A DNA stretch of 64,000 nt from Streptomyces violascens (GTDB lineage Bacteria; Actinomycetota; Actinomycetes; Streptomycetales; Streptomycetaceae): positions 558,001 to 622,000 of the forward strand of contig NZ_BMUA01000001.1 in assembly GCF_014649955.1 (NCBI RefSeq), written 5' to 3'. The position numbers were made by a program, and so were the translations under genes. This document shows, in pieces, positions 50,569 to 59,821 of the stretch. How positions within the stretch are numbered: the stretch's first letter is position 1; the number at the start of each line of letters is the position of its first letter. The notes below the pieces were generated by a model, which had not been told where the DNA came from, ran no database searches, and saw only the letters and a program-made list of their open reading frames with translations.

Positions 50569-51777
50569 ATGGATCTTCAGGCACTGCGCGCGGCCGGCCG
50601 CCCCTCCCTGGCGACGCGCCACGCACTGCTTGCCGTGCCGTTCGCGATGATCGCGCTCGTCACGGTGGGCGACGTGCTCGCCCCGCCCGACGTGCACCTC
50701 GGCCCGTTCCTGGCCGCGGCACCGGCCGTCACGGCTTCCTTTCGGGGCCCCCGGGCCACGGGGTTCATCGGCGCGGTAGCCGTTCTGGCGCAGGTGGTCG
50801 TCGCTGCCCTGCGCAGCAGTGTCACCGACCTCAACCACACCTTCCAGATCATCACGCTGGTCCTGATCTCGGTGTTCGTCACGTTGTTCGCCCATCTGCG
50901 CGAGGTGCACGAGAAGGAGCTGGTCCAGTTGCGTTCGGTCGCCGAGGCCGCGCAGCAGGTCGTGCTGCGGCCCCTGCGCGAGCGCCTCGGCCCGCTGCGC
51001 GTCGCGAGCGTGTACCTGGCCGCGGCGGCGGACGCGCAGATCGGCGGCGACCTGTACGCGGCCGCCCGGACCGCCCACGGCACCCGGCTCATCATCGGCG
51101 ACGTACGCGGCAAGGGTCTTGAGGCGGTCGGGGACGCGGCTCTCGTCCTGGGCGCGTTCCGGGCCGCCGCCCATCAGGAGGCCGACCTCCCGGGTCTTGT
51201 CGACTACCTCGAACGGGCGGTCGCACCGGACCTCGACCAAGCCCCCGGAGCCGGTCTCGACGACACCTCCAGCCGCGCCCCCGGCCCGGACCACGACGCC
51301 GCCCCACACTCCCCCTCTCCCTCCAACGACCTCAGCGAGGCGTTCATCACCGCTGCCGTGCTCGACATCCCCGACGTGGGCCAAGCCCTCCAGCTCGTGA
51401 ACTGCGGCCATCCCCCGCCGCTCCTCCTGCGCGGCCATCGCGTGATCCCCCTGGAGGTGGACCAGCCGGCGCCGCCACTGGGCCTGTCCGACCTCGCGGA
51501 GTACCAACTCGCCGCGCAGGGCTTCCCGTTCGAGCCCGGCGACATCCTGCTCCTGTACACCGACGGCGTCCTCGAAGCCCGCGACGAGGCGGGCGCGTTC
51601 TACCCGCTCGCGGAACGCGCGGCGGCCTGGAACGGCACCGGACCGCGCGCGCTGTTGAGCCACCTCCGGGGCGACCTCCTCGCCCACACTCCCACCGGGA
51701 CCCTGGACGACGACGCCGCGATGGTGGCCATCGAACGGCTCCGTCCATCCGCGCAGCGGGGTGCGGCCCACCCGTAG
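50569..51777 (+). CDS. Membrane PP2C/SpoIIE-type phosphatase
   Basis: 402 aa. Two to three N-terminal transmembrane helices (about residues 20-105) and a short coiled linker lead to a SpoIIE-type serine phosphatase domain. Metal and catalytic motifs are AQIGGDLYAA, IIGDVRGKGLEAV, LLLYTDGVLEARDEAG and TLDDDAAMVAIE. A Pro/Asp/Ser-rich insert splits the domain around residue 230. Such enzymes dephosphorylate anti-sigma-factor antagonists. No anti-sigma or antagonist gene is adjacent. AGGAG is very close to the ATG at 50569; an in-frame GTG at 50566 is the alternative. Confidence 0.92.
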   Translation: MDLQALRAAGRPSLATRHALLAVPFAMIALVTVGDVLAPPDVHLGPFLAAAPAVTASFRGPRATGFIGAVAVLAQVVVAALRSSVTDLNHTFQIITLVLISVFVTLFAHLREVHEKELVQLRSVAEAAQQVVLRPLRERLGPLRVASVYLAAAADAQIGGDLYAAARTAHGTRLIIGDVRGKGLEAVGDAALVLGAFRAAAHQEADLPGLVDYLERAVAPDLDQAPGAGLDDTSSRAPGPDHDAAPHSPSPSNDLSEAFITAAVLDIPDVGQALQLVNCGHPPPLLLRGHRVIPLEVDQPAPPLGLSDLAEYQLAAQGFPFEPGDILLLYTDGVLEARDEAGAFYPLAERAAAWNGTGPRALLSHLRGDLLAHTPTGTLDDDAAMVAIERLRPSAQRGAAHP

Positions 51778-51834
51778 GGGCCCGATGATGGGGAAACCTG
51801 TGCAGCGTACGTATCCGAGAGGCGGGACCAGGCC

Positions 51835-52602
51835 ATGCCGCAGGAACCAGCAGGCGAGCGGGCCTGGGCCGGGCGCGAGGGCGCGCGGGCTTTCGCGGCG
51901 GTGGACGCGGCGACCGACTGGCTGGTCGGCTATCCGTTCGTGTTCCGGGCGCTGGCCGAGAACAGCCCGGCGGGCGGGGCGCTGCTCGACTTCGGATGCG
52001 GGCCGGGGCGCGTCGCCGACCAGGCCGCCCGGCGGCTCGGCATGCGGATCATCGGCGTGGACGCATCTGAGGAGATGCTTGTCCTGGCCCGCCAACAGGG
52101 CACCCCCGGGGCCGAGTACCACCTGGTCACGGACGGCCGGGCGGACGAGCTGCCCGATGCCTGCGCGGACGCCGCGATGTGCAACCACGTCCTCGCGTCG
52201 CTGCCGGACGAGGAGACCGTCCTCGGCGTGTTCGGCGAGATCCACCGGCTGCTGAGGCCCGGAGCCCCGCTCGTCCTCCTGACCACGGACCCCGCGGGCA
52301 GCGGCGTCGAGTACGCCTCCTTGCGGGTCGGCGAGCCCGGCGTCGCCTACCACCCCGGCCAGCCCATGACCGTACGCCTGCGTCGCACCGACGGCACCTG
52401 GCAGACCATGCCGAACCACGCCTGGCCCCCCGCCGCGATCTTGGACCTCCTGGAACGCGCGGGGTTCACCACCGCCGCACAGCACCACCCGACTCCGGAC
52501 GAGGCGGAAGGCGTCGCCGACCCGGAGCATGCGCACAGCCGCGACTGGGCGGCCGAGCGCAGGCTGCCCCCGCTTGTGGTGACGGTCGCCACCAGGGCCT
52601 GA
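51835..52602 (+). CDS. SAM-dependent methyltransferase
   Basis: 255 aa class I methyltransferase. SAM site LLDFGCGPGRVADQAA, then GVDASEEMLVLARQQG, motif II-like AAMCNHVLASLPDE and post-motif LLRPGAPLVLLTTDPAG. The C-terminal part has features of the UbiE/arsenite-methyltransferase-like group but no Cys cluster. It starts 57 bp after the phosphatase. Substrate unknown. Confidence 0.9.
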   Translation: MPQEPAGERAWAGREGARAFAAVDAATDWLVGYPFVFRALAENSPAGGALLDFGCGPGRVADQAARRLGMRIIGVDASEEMLVLARQQGTPGAEYHLVTDGRADELPDACADAAMCNHVLASLPDEETVLGVFGEIHRLLRPGAPLVLLTTDPAGSGVEYASLRVGEPGVAYHPGQPMTVRLRRTDGTWQTMPNHAWPPAAILDLLERAGFTTAAQHHPTPDEAEGVADPEHAHSRDWAAERRLPPLVVTVATRA

Positions 52603-52622
52603 GCCGGGCTGCCCCGGCCTTC

Positions 52623-52961
52623 TCAGAGATTGCTGTCCAGGAATTCCTTCAACGCGGGTCCGTCCATCGGACCCGCCTCCGTGGCCGCCGCCTCCCCGCC
52701 CTTGATCAGGACGACGGTGGGCGCTCCGGTGACTCCGTACCGCTGTACGGGGCCAGGACACCGCGTCATGTCGACCTTGACGGCGGTCAGGCGTCCCGCG
52801 TACGCCTCCGCGGCCTCCCCCACAACCTCGTCCATCTCCTTACACGCCTTGACGGCCTTCGGCCAGGTCCCGCAGAAGTACGCGAGCACCGGGCCGTCGG
52901 TCATGCCGAGGATGAAGTCGAACTCCTGGTTCTCCAGCGGTTGGTGGACCCTGCGGGCCAT
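52623..52961 (-). CDS. Thioredoxin-fold protein lacking CXXC
   Basis: 112 aa, the length of a thioredoxin. VLAYFCGTWPKAVKACKEMD aligns with the usual FWAxWCGPC-containing helix start, but the redox pair is replaced by PKAV, and the nearby Cys are in other positions. The cis-Pro segment GAPTVVLIKGG and strands AYFC and LTAVKVDMTRC keep the fold. It is probably not an oxidoreductase of the normal type; it may be a binding or chaperone-like protein. The ATG has TTGAGGAGTGCC-like purines upstream. Convergent with the methyltransferase. Confidence 0.82.
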   Translation of the reverse strand: MARRVHQPLENQEFDFILGMTDGPVLAYFCGTWPKAVKACKEMDEVVGEAAEAYAGRLTAVKVDMTRCPGPVQRYGVTGAPTVVLIKGGEAAATEAGPMDGPALKEFLDSNL

Positions 52962-53209
52962 GGCACTCCTCGTGTTCCGAGCAGTACTCCGGTCGGTACT
53001 GCGATCAGCGCTGTCCTCGGCGCCGCGGCTCCCATCATGACCCGCGCGGCCGGCGCAGTCTGCCAGGACCCCGTCGTCAGGCGGCGCTCCGGGGCCCGGC
53101 CCACCGGCACAGTTCCGGTCGGTCGCCCGGCGAGGCGCACCGCCAAAGGGGCGCGCGGGGGGCGGATACTGGCGGCGTTTCCGTACGCCGCGCGCCCGAG
53201 GAGCCGGTC

Positions 53210-54280
53210 ATGGTCCTGCCTCCCCCGCCCTGCCAGCATCCGCCGCCCGGCACCTTCGCGCGTCGTACGGTGCTGCTCGGCACGGCGGCCTGGTGTGTGA
53301 GCGCCGTCGCGTGCTCGGGCGGGGCGAAGACGTCGTCGGCCGCCTCCACCTCTTCATCTGCCACGGGCTCGGGCACGCCGTCCACCGCCATCGCGCCCGC
53401 GACCATGTCTCCGTCTGCCTCCGAGAGCCCTGGCTCCGGGCTGCCCCGGGCCGTGCCGTGGCGGCCGGGGGCCGGTGAGATCGAGCCGGCGGCCAAGCTC
53501 GCCGCCGTCCAACTCGTCGAGGCACTGGGTACGTGGCCCGTCGGGCAGAGCGGCGAGCAAGCGGGGGCGGACCGGGCCGCGGCCCTGGGCATCCCCGCTT
53601 CCACGGCGTCTCGACTGGCCGCCCAGGCCGGGTCGTTGATGCCGACGGCGGATGCGGCGGTCGTCCGGGTGATCGACGCCCAGTACGGCGGGATCCTGTC
53701 CGACACGGCGAGCGTTCTGGTGGTGTGCGACCAGCCCACCCTGACGGGTACGACCGTGGGGCCCGGCGGCACCACGGTCGACGTACGGCTCAGCCGCGGC
53801 TCGGCCGGCTGGCGTGTCACCGCCCTGCACCCCGCGGCACCCGGCCCGGCGAAACCGCTGGCCCCGCCGGCACGGGAGGTGCTCGCCCAGTCCCGGATCG
53901 AGCTGCCGCCCGCTTCCGCCGCCGACATCCGCAGCGGTGCCGTGCACGACAGTGTGCTGCGCGCGATGCTCCAACTGGCGGGCGCCTACCGGCTGTCGGT
54001 CAGCGTCGTACGCTCCGGACACCCGCTGGATGTGTTCGGCACCGATCGCCCCAGCGACCATCCACTCGGCCGGGCCTTCGACGTATGGCGCATCGACGGC
54101 CACCCCGTGGTCGACCCGGCGACCTCCCGCAGCCTGATCACCGCCTTCATGCGGGCCGCGGCGGCAGCCGGTTCGTACAACGTCGGCGGCCCCGTGCAGT
54201 TGACGGGCGGCGCCACGGCGAATCAGTTCTTCTCCGACAACACCCACCACGACCACGTTCATGTGGGGTTCACCGCCTGA
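53210..54280 (+). CDS. Exported lipoprotein with M15-like peptidase domain
   Basis: 356 aa. Twin-arginine-like ARRTVLLG followed by lipobox VACS suggests a Tat lipoprotein, and then a Ser/Thr-rich linker. The C-terminal 120 residues carry SDHPLGRAFDVW and NTHHDHVHVGF, the zinc-site signature of the M15/VanY-like fold (S-x-H-x-x-G-x-A-x-D and H-x-H). A middle region of about 150 residues has no recognised family. It may trim peptidoglycan or bind it. GAGGAG precedes the ATG. Confidence 0.8.
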   Translation: MVLPPPPCQHPPPGTFARRTVLLGTAAWCVSAVACSGGAKTSSAASTSSSATGSGTPSTAIAPATMSPSASESPGSGLPRAVPWRPGAGEIEPAAKLAAVQLVEALGTWPVGQSGEQAGADRAAALGIPASTASRLAAQAGSLMPTADAAVVRVIDAQYGGILSDTASVLVVCDQPTLTGTTVGPGGTTVDVRLSRGSAGWRVTALHPAAPGPAKPLAPPAREVLAQSRIELPPASAADIRSGAVHDSVLRAMLQLAGAYRLSVSVVRSGHPLDVFGTDRPSDHPLGRAFDVWRIDGHPVVDPATSRSLITAFMRAAAAAGSYNVGGPVQLTGGATANQFFSDNTHHDHVHVGFTA

Positions 54281-54346
54281 CGCGGCCGCTTTACGGGATC
54301 AGGGCCGCGGTTCCGGCATGGCCCGGAGGACCATGTGGCCGTCCTG

Positions 54347-55141
54347 TCATCGGCCGGACGGCCACGTGGCGACTGGAGCGGCCGCATGGCTGACGGAGAC
54401 GGTGTGGGTGACCCACATGGGTCCGGCACCCATATGGAGCAGGAAAGAGGTGGGTTCAGCAAGGTAGTTGGGGATCTCGCCGCGCAGGGCGAGCCCGCTC
54501 TGGAGGTATGTGCTGGGGGCAACGGCCAGGGTGCTGCCCGCGAAGGCGGCGGTGACGGACCGGTGGACATGGCCCGCGAGGACCAGCGCGACGTGCGGAT
54601 GCCGTCCGACCACCTCGGCCAGACCATCACCATCGGCCAGCCGCATCCCGTCCAGGAAAGGGATCCCGACGGGGATGGGCGGATGGTGCAGGCAGACGAG
54701 TGCCGGCATGTCCGGTCGGCGACCAAGTGCCTCGTCCAGCCAGCCCAGTTGGGCTGCCCCCACGTGGCCACCGGGTGATCCCGCCACCTTCGAGTCCAGA
54801 ACGACGACGGTGAAGGCGGGGTGGTCCACCACATAGTGTGTGTCGTGTGTGTGGCCCAGGAATGGGGTGCCGCCAAAGGCGTCCCGCAGGGCCTCGGGGT
54901 CATCGTGGTTGCCCGCGACGAGATGCAGCGGCAACGGGAACCCGCCGATGACTTCCCGCAGTACCACGTACTCCTCGGGGCGGCCGCGGTCGACGAGATC
55001 GCCCGTAATGATCACGGCGTCCGGCTGCGGATCGAGCGCGAGGACACGGCCGAGCGTACGGCTCAGGGCCTCGGCCGGAGTACCGGCCAGCGCGCCGGAT
55101 GTGATGTGCGGATCGCTGAGGTGAGCGATGGCCGGAGTCAT
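54347..55141 (-). CDS. CpdA-like metallophosphoesterase
   Basis: 264 aa cytoplasmic calcineurin-like phosphodiesterase. Motifs in order: [27 protein letters not shown] and AGHVHRS, all metal ligands intact. This is the CpdA/GpdQ-like group hydrolysing cyclic nucleotides or glycerophosphodiesters. No strong RBS at 55141. Divergent from the ADP-ribosyltransferase gene by 68 bp. Confidence 0.92.
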   Translation of the reverse strand: MTPAIAHLSDPHITSGALAGTPAEALSRTLGRVLALDPQPDAVIITGDLVDRGRPEEYVVLREVIGGFPLPLHLVAGNHDDPEALRDAFGGTPFLGHTHDTHYVVDHPAFTVVVLDSKVAGSPGGHVGAAQLGWLDEALGRRPDMPALVCLHHPPIPVGIPFLDGMRLADGDGLAEVVGRHPHVALVLAGHVHRSVTAAFAGSTLAVAPSTYLQSGLALRGEIPNYLAEPTSFLLHMGAGPMWVTHTVSVSHAAAPVATWPSGR

Positions 55142-55209
55142 CCCCGCACGCTTCACCCTCACCTCCCCCGGCCACAACCGATCACGCTCAGGGCGAAAGC
55201 CCGCCGCTG

Positions 55210-56154
55210 TTGAAGACCGCTCTGCGCGTCCTCGCCGCCACGTCCCTGGCCGCCGCCTCGCTGACCGTCGCCGCTCCCGCCGACGCGACCGTCCAGCACG
55301 CCACGACGGCACGGGCACAAGCCCCCGACACCGGACCCTGCGGGCCGGTCGGCCGGTTCCACCCGTCGGACTGGTGGCGAACCACCACGTCCGAGTCCAT
55401 CGCCCCGGCCGTCCGGCATGCGGCGCAGGACGAGAACTGGCAGTGGCGCGACGATGCCAACACGCTCTGGCGGGGCGACACCCGGGACAACGTGCAGCAG
55501 CTTTTCGACGACGGTTTCACCCCGCGAGGCGAGACGGTCACCCCGCTCGCCGAGTACATCGTCAAGGGCGGCGGCCAGAACACCGCGCACGTCAGCACGA
55601 GTTGCGAGAAGTGGGTGGCGGAGAAGTTCGCCACGTACGGTGCGGCGAAGACGGGATGGGTCTACGAGATCGAGGCTCCGGGCGGCATCGACGTGAGCGC
55701 CACGGCCCACCTCAACGGGTATCAGTCCCCGTACCTGTGGAACAAGGAGATCGACTTCCCCGGCGGGGTCAAGGGGAGTTACATCAAGAAGGCCTGCAAG
55801 TACCGCCTCCTGAAGACCGATCCGGACACCAAGGTCAACACGTACGAGAACCTGGGCTGCCGGGCCAACGACCACTTCGAGCCCCCCTTGGCTGTGGCGC
55901 ACGCTGAAGACGGGAGGGGGCGCCGGGTGGCCGCCCGAAGGAGATCCTCAACGGCCTGGCGGGGTAGCGGGCGAGAACTGCGCCATCCCGCCACTCGCCC
56001 CGCCGCCCTGAGGAATTACGCTTCCGCCTTGCGCGCCAAAAGACAGGCGTGGCGTCGCTTCACCCGGCCGTCCGGCTCCTGCTCCATGCGCGCGGTGACG
56101 ACGAAACCGGCCTCGCGCAGCAGCTCGGCCGTGCGGTCCAGCGGCAGGAAGTAG
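55210..56154 (+). CDS. Secreted Scabin-like ADP-ribosyltransferase, probable 3' frameshift
   Basis: Signal peptide ([20 protein letters not shown]) and a pierisin/Scabin-type mono-ADP-ribosyltransferase domain. LWRGDTRD holds the NAD-binding Arg (R88), HVSTSCEKW the STS motif (129-131), and [10 protein letters not shown] the catalytic Glu (E180), with Asn at the position usually Gln or Glu. Scabin-type toxins modify guanine in DNA or nucleosides. After about residue 236 the frame turns Arg/Ser-rich and runs antisense through the next gene. Another frame there encodes KEILNGLAG and stops at 55967, which looks like the true end, so an indel in the G-rich 55915-55930 run is likely. TTG start. 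Confidence 0.82.
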   Translation: MKTALRVLAATSLAAASLTVAAPADATVQHATTARAQAPDTGPCGPVGRFHPSDWWRTTTSESIAPAVRHAAQDENWQWRDDANTLWRGDTRDNVQQLFDDGFTPRGETVTPLAEYIVKGGGQNTAHVSTSCEKWVAEKFATYGAAKTGWVYEIEAPGGIDVSATAHLNGYQSPYLWNKEIDFPGGVKGSYIKKACKYRLLKTDPDTKVNTYENLGCRANDHFEPPLAVAHAEDGRGRRVAARRRSSTAWRGSGRELRHPATRPAALRNYASALRAKRQAWRRFTRPSGSCSMRAVTTKPASRSSSAVRSSGRK

Positions 56155-56669
56155 GACTCGTACGACACCGGGCGGTCCCAGGCCTGCCTCGGGCACATGT
56201 GCTCGTCGTTGCCTATGTAGTCCCCCCACATGAGGTGGCCGCCGGGCGCGAGGGTGCGGTGGAACTCGGCGAACACCGACGGCAACCGCTCCGGCGGGGT
56301 GTGGTGTGTGGAGTAGTAGGCGAGGATCCCCGCGAGCTCATTGTCGGCGATGTCCAGCGCGGTGATCGAACCCTCCATGAACCGCAGCTCCGGATGAGCC
56401 TCCCGGGCCAGCTGGACCATCCTCGGCGACAGGTCCACGCCGAACGCGGAAAGCCCGAGCAGGGTCAGGTGCGCCGTCACCCGGCCGGGCCCGCATCCGA
56501 CGTCCGCGACCGGTCCGGCACCGGAGCCCCGCACGAGCTCGGCGAAGGTGTTCAGCATCCCGCGTGACAGCGGGTCCAGCTCCGCCGGGGTGATGACGCG
56601 CTCGACATAGACGTCGGCGACGTTGTCGTACGACTCCCGGATGGCGGCCAGGTAGGCGGGCTCGGTCAT
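56016..56669 (-). CDS. SAM-dependent methyltransferase
   Basis: 217 aa class I methyltransferase. SAM motif VADVGCGPGRVTAHL, GVDLSPRMVQLAREAH, then GILAYYSTHHTPPE and RTLAPGGHLMWGDYIG. The C-terminal half has the HMCPRQAWD stretch. The frame start at 56669 is the first Met of the conserved part. Its 3' end overlaps the read-through tail of the ADP-ribosyltransferase frame. Similar to methyltransferases annotated generically in Streptomyces; substrate unknown. Confidence 0.9.
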   Translation of the reverse strand: MTEPAYLAAIRESYDNVADVYVERVITPAELDPLSRGMLNTFAELVRGSGAGPVADVGCGPGRVTAHLTLLGLSAFGVDLSPRMVQLAREAHPELRFMEGSITALDIADNELAGILAYYSTHHTPPERLPSVFAEFHRTLAPGGHLMWGDYIGNDEHMCPRQAWDRPVSYESYFLPLDRTAELLREAGFVVTARMEQEPDGRVKRRHACLLARKAEA

Positions 56670-56939
56670 GCGGCGACTCCAGACGAGAGCGATTCGGCAC
56701 CGGACCCGAGCGTGTGGGCTCGAGCGCCGGACCCTAGCACCCGATCGCGAGCATCTGTACCGCTCCGGTGGCCACGCCGACAAGGTCTTCGGAGAATTCT
56801 CGGGGGACGTGTCGAATCGGCCGTGTCCCATTCGACGCACGGGTGAGAGCAGGAGTCATGTGTGGCAACCGCCGCGCACCGAGTGCCGGCCCCCTCGCCC
56901 CGCCCACCTGCCGTCCCGTCCGGCCAAGGAGAGAACGCC

Positions 56940-57569
56940 ATGCCCAAGCTGCGCGCACACAACCTCACCATCACCCTCGACGGCTTCGCCACCGGGACCG
57001 ACCAGCGCCTGGACGCGCCCTTCGGCGACGGCGTGGACGGCCTCCACGATTGGATGTTCGCCGCGATGCGGGACCGCGCCGAAGGCAGGACCGGCATCGA
57101 CGTCGACTTCGTCGCGCGCAGCGAGGAGAACATCGGCGCCACCATCATGGGCCGCAACATGTTCGGCCCCCTGCGGGGCCCTTGGCAGGACGAGTCGTGG
57201 ACGGGCTGGTGGGGCGACAACCCGCCTTACCACCACGACGTGTTCGTACGCACCCACCACCTGCGGCCGTCACTGCCCATGGAGGGCGGGACCACTTTCC
57301 ACTTCAGCGACGAGCCCGTCGAGACCGTCCTTGAGCGGGCGTTCGACGCCGCGGCCGGCAAGGACGTACGCATCGGAGGCGGCCCGGACACTGTCCAGCA
57401 GTACCTCCGCGCCCAGCTCGTCGACGAGCTGCACCTGGCCATCGCGCCCATGCTCGCGGGCCGCGGCGAGCGCCTGCTCGACAATCTGGGCGACGGGGTC
57501 GACGGCTACCGGGTCGCGGAACTGACCAGCTCCGCGACCGTCACCCATGCGGTTCTGGTACGCCGCTGA
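56940..57569 (+). CDS. Dihydrofolate-reductase-like (RibD C-terminal) protein
   Basis: 209 aa. N-terminal strand LRAHNLTITLDGFATG, then NIGATIMGRNMFGP, and the nucleotide-binding DVRIGGGPDTVQQYL with LVDELHLAIAPMLAGRGERL. This is the RibD C-terminal/dihydrofolate reductase fold, usually an NADPH-dependent reductase of uncertain substrate. AAGGAGAG is close upstream of the ATG. Single gene. Confidence 0.92.
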   Translation: MPKLRAHNLTITLDGFATGTDQRLDAPFGDGVDGLHDWMFAAMRDRAEGRTGIDVDFVARSEENIGATIMGRNMFGPLRGPWQDESWTGWWGDNPPYHHDVFVRTHHLRPSLPMEGGTTFHFSDEPVETVLERAFDAAAGKDVRIGGGPDTVQQYLRAQLVDELHLAIAPMLAGRGERLLDNLGDGVDGYRVAELTSSATVTHAVLVRR

Positions 57570-57657
57570 CGCGCATGAGGGCGCGTATCGGGATCTGAAT
57601 CGGGACCTGGATCGGAATGTATGTGGGAGGCGAACACAAGGAGTGGACTAGGTCGGG

Positions 57658-57987
57658 TCAGGTCATCGCCACGGTCAGCAGGAACGCCGAGTCCTCCAGC
57701 GCCTCCACGGTGTGCGCCGTGCCGGGCACGGCCAGCAGATCGCCGTCCCGGCCCTCCCAGCTGTCGTCCCCGGCGACGAGCCGGATCCGGCCGGACCACA
57801 CCAGGAGCGTGGCCTCTCCCCCTAGCCCGTGTTCGCCGAGCGTGTTCCCCGCGGTCAGCGCCATGACCGTCTGCCGCAGCACCCGCTCGTGCCCGCCGAT
57901 CACCGTGGACGCGCTGCGCCCGGCCCCGGCGTCCCGGGCCGCCTTCAGCTGAGCGCGGGCGATTGCTTCCAGGGAGAACTTCTCCAT
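57658..57987 (-). CDS. Small cupin protein
   Basis: 109 aa single cupin. GNTLGEHGLGGEATLLVWSG corresponds to cupin motif 1 with one His and one Glu, and GDLLAVPGTAHTVEALEDS to motif 2 with His. The metal site may thus be partial. AAGGAAG precedes the start at 57987. Such proteins resemble LuxR-type or cupin_2 proteins of unknown role. Confidence 0.85.
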   Translation of the reverse strand: MEKFSLEAIARAQLKAARDAGAGRSASTVIGGHERVLRQTVMALTAGNTLGEHGLGGEATLLVWSGRIRLVAGDDSWEGRDGDLLAVPGTAHTVEALEDSAFLLTVAMT

Positions 57988-58251
57988 GCCTTGCTCTCAC
58001 TTCCTTGTGCGAAGGGTGCCGCGCGTGAGGGCACCGCGCCACGGGGGTACGTACCAGGCCGACCCTGGCAGAACCGTGCGTCAGCGGCACGCCGGGACGC
58101 GCCGGAAGGCGGCTCGGGCTGCGGTCACTGATGGCAGCCACGCTCGCCGCCCCGCCCCGCACAAGCCCCCGTGCGATCATCGGCCGGCATCACGAACGGG
58201 GAGGGCCGGGATGCGACCGGCCGTCGCAACGAGCAGAGCGGGGAGAGTGGG

Positions 58252-58812
58252 ATGCTGCTGACATTGACCGGAGGCGCGGGCGCGGGCAAGACGACGCTGG
58301 CCGCGGCACTGGTGGAGACCGCGCCCCACACTCCCGTACGGGTTCTGCACGGCGACGACTACTACTTCCACACCCCGGATCGCGGGGTATGGGCGCCCGA
58401 CGAGGCCGGGACGCCACGTCTGGATGTCGGCGATCCCCGCTCCATGGACGCCGAGCGCCTCGGCCGCGACGCCGACGCCGCTCTGGCAACCGCCGCGTAC
58501 GTCATCGTCGACGGCATGTTTGCCCACCACATAGCCCCGGGTACCCCGCACGCCCGCTTCGATGTGTTCGTCGACCTGCCGGCCGACCTGCGTCTGGCAC
58601 GCAAAATCCGGCGCAAATGCCTGAGCGAGGGATTCCCCCTCGACGTGCTCCTGCGGAACTACGTCGAGCACCGCCGGGACGCCCACACGCGCCACGTCGA
58701 GCCGGTGCGTCACGTCTGCGACCTGGTGGTCGACGCCACCCTGGACCCACATACCGTGGCTCGGGATGTGTGGTCAGCCATCACCAACAGGGCTGACACG
58801 CAGAGCAGTTGA
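58252..58812 (+). CDS. Uridine-kinase-like P-loop nucleoside kinase
   Basis: 186 aa. P-loop LTGGAGAGKTTLAAAL, then HGDDYYFHTPD (the Asp/Tyr pair near the nucleoside site), DVGDPRSMDAERL and the LID-like RKIRRKCLSEGFPLD region. This matches uridine kinase-like small kinases. GGGGAGAG precedes the ATG at 58252. The open frame begins further upstream (58171) with no conserved sequence. Substrate not proven. Confidence 0.88.
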   Translation: MLLTLTGGAGAGKTTLAAALVETAPHTPVRVLHGDDYYFHTPDRGVWAPDEAGTPRLDVGDPRSMDAERLGRDADAALATAAYVIVDGMFAHHIAPGTPHARFDVFVDLPADLRLARKIRRKCLSEGFPLDVLLRNYVEHRRDAHTRHVEPVRHVCDLVVDATLDPHTVARDVWSAITNRADTQSS

Positions 58813-58825
58813 GCCCCCGGCCGGT

Positions 58826-59821
58826 CTACTGCACACCGAGGCCGTGCACCAGCGTGGAAGCCGTGCTCGCGATCACCGCATTGTCCGCGGTGGCGTCGGC
58901 GGTCGTGTGGTTGGTGTAGATCGCGATGATCACCGGGTGACCGGACTTCGGCCAGGCCACGGCGATGTCGTTGGCCGATCCGTAGGCGTCGCTGGTGCCG
59001 GTCTTGTCGCCGACGGTCCAGTCCTTGGGCAGGCCGGCCCGGATGCGTTCGTCGCCCGTGACGGTGGCGCGGAGCCAGCCGTTCAACCGGTCCCGGTCCG
59101 CGGGTACCAGGCCGCTGCCGAGGGAGGTCCTGGCGAGGTTTCGGCCCATGGCGGCGGGGGTCGTGGTGTCGCGTCGCTCGCCGGGCTTCCAGTCGTTCAA
59201 CTCGGGCTCCCAGCGGTCCAGCCGGGAGACGGGGTCGCCGAGGGACCGGTAGTAGTGGGTCAGTCCCTGGGGGCCGCCGATCCGGCCGAGCAGCAGGTTG
59301 CCCGCCGTGTTGTCGCTCCGGGTGACGGCCGCACGGCAGAGTTCGGCCACTGTCATGCCCTTGTCGCCCTTGCCTTCGGTGGCAGGGGAGTTCGGGACCT
59401 CGTCGCTCTTCTTCCAGTGGATGACCTTGTCCATCAGCCCCGGCTCCGAGCGCCGGGCCTTGTCGAGGACGGCGGCACACGCCATGGCCTTGAAGGTGGA
59501 CAGGGACGGGAACTTCTCGTTGCCCCGGTAGCCGACGGTCCGCCCGGTGGCGGTGTCGAGGGCGTACGCGCCGATCCGTACGTGGTGTGTCGTCTCAAGG
59601 CGGCTCAGTTCGCCCGCGACGTCATGTGTGCCACCCACATGGAATGGCGCCGGCGTCGACGGGGATTGTGTGGTGGTCCGGTCCTGCGCCTCGGCCGCCT
59701 GCACCGTGGAGGCGGTACCGGTGGTGAGGACCGCGAGGGCAAGCAGCGCGGCGGGCCACTTCGCACGGGAAGGCATATGTGGCCGTCGGACGGAGGCAAA
59801 GCGTGTCGTGTTGTCTCGCAT
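58826..59821 (-). CDS. Class A beta-lactamase
   Basis: 331 aa exported serine beta-lactamase with all catalytic motifs: S108-T-F-K, S169-D-N, omega-loop EPELN (E205, N209) and K273-T-G. Signal peptide plus a long linker (residues 45-65, Thr/Ser/Pro-rich) precede the domain. In this class hydrolysis uses an acyl-enzyme on Ser108. The start at 59821 has GGAG four bases upstream. A dyad lies 57-78 bp upstream of the start codon. No LysR or BlaI gene is adjacent. Confidence 0.95.
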   Translation of the reverse strand: MRDNTTRFASVRRPHMPSRAKWPAALLALAVLTTGTASTVQAAEAQDRTTTQSPSTPAPFHVGGTHDVAGELSRLETTHHVRIGAYALDTATGRTVGYRGNEKFPSLSTFKAMACAAVLDKARRSEPGLMDKVIHWKKSDEVPNSPATEGKGDKGMTVAELCRAAVTRSDNTAGNLLLGRIGGPQGLTHYYRSLGDPVSRLDRWEPELNDWKPGERRDTTTPAAMGRNLARTSLGSGLVPADRDRLNGWLRATVTGDERIRAGLPKDWTVGDKTGTSDAYGSANDIAVAWPKSGHPVIIAIYTNHTTADATADNAVIASTASTLVHGLGVQ

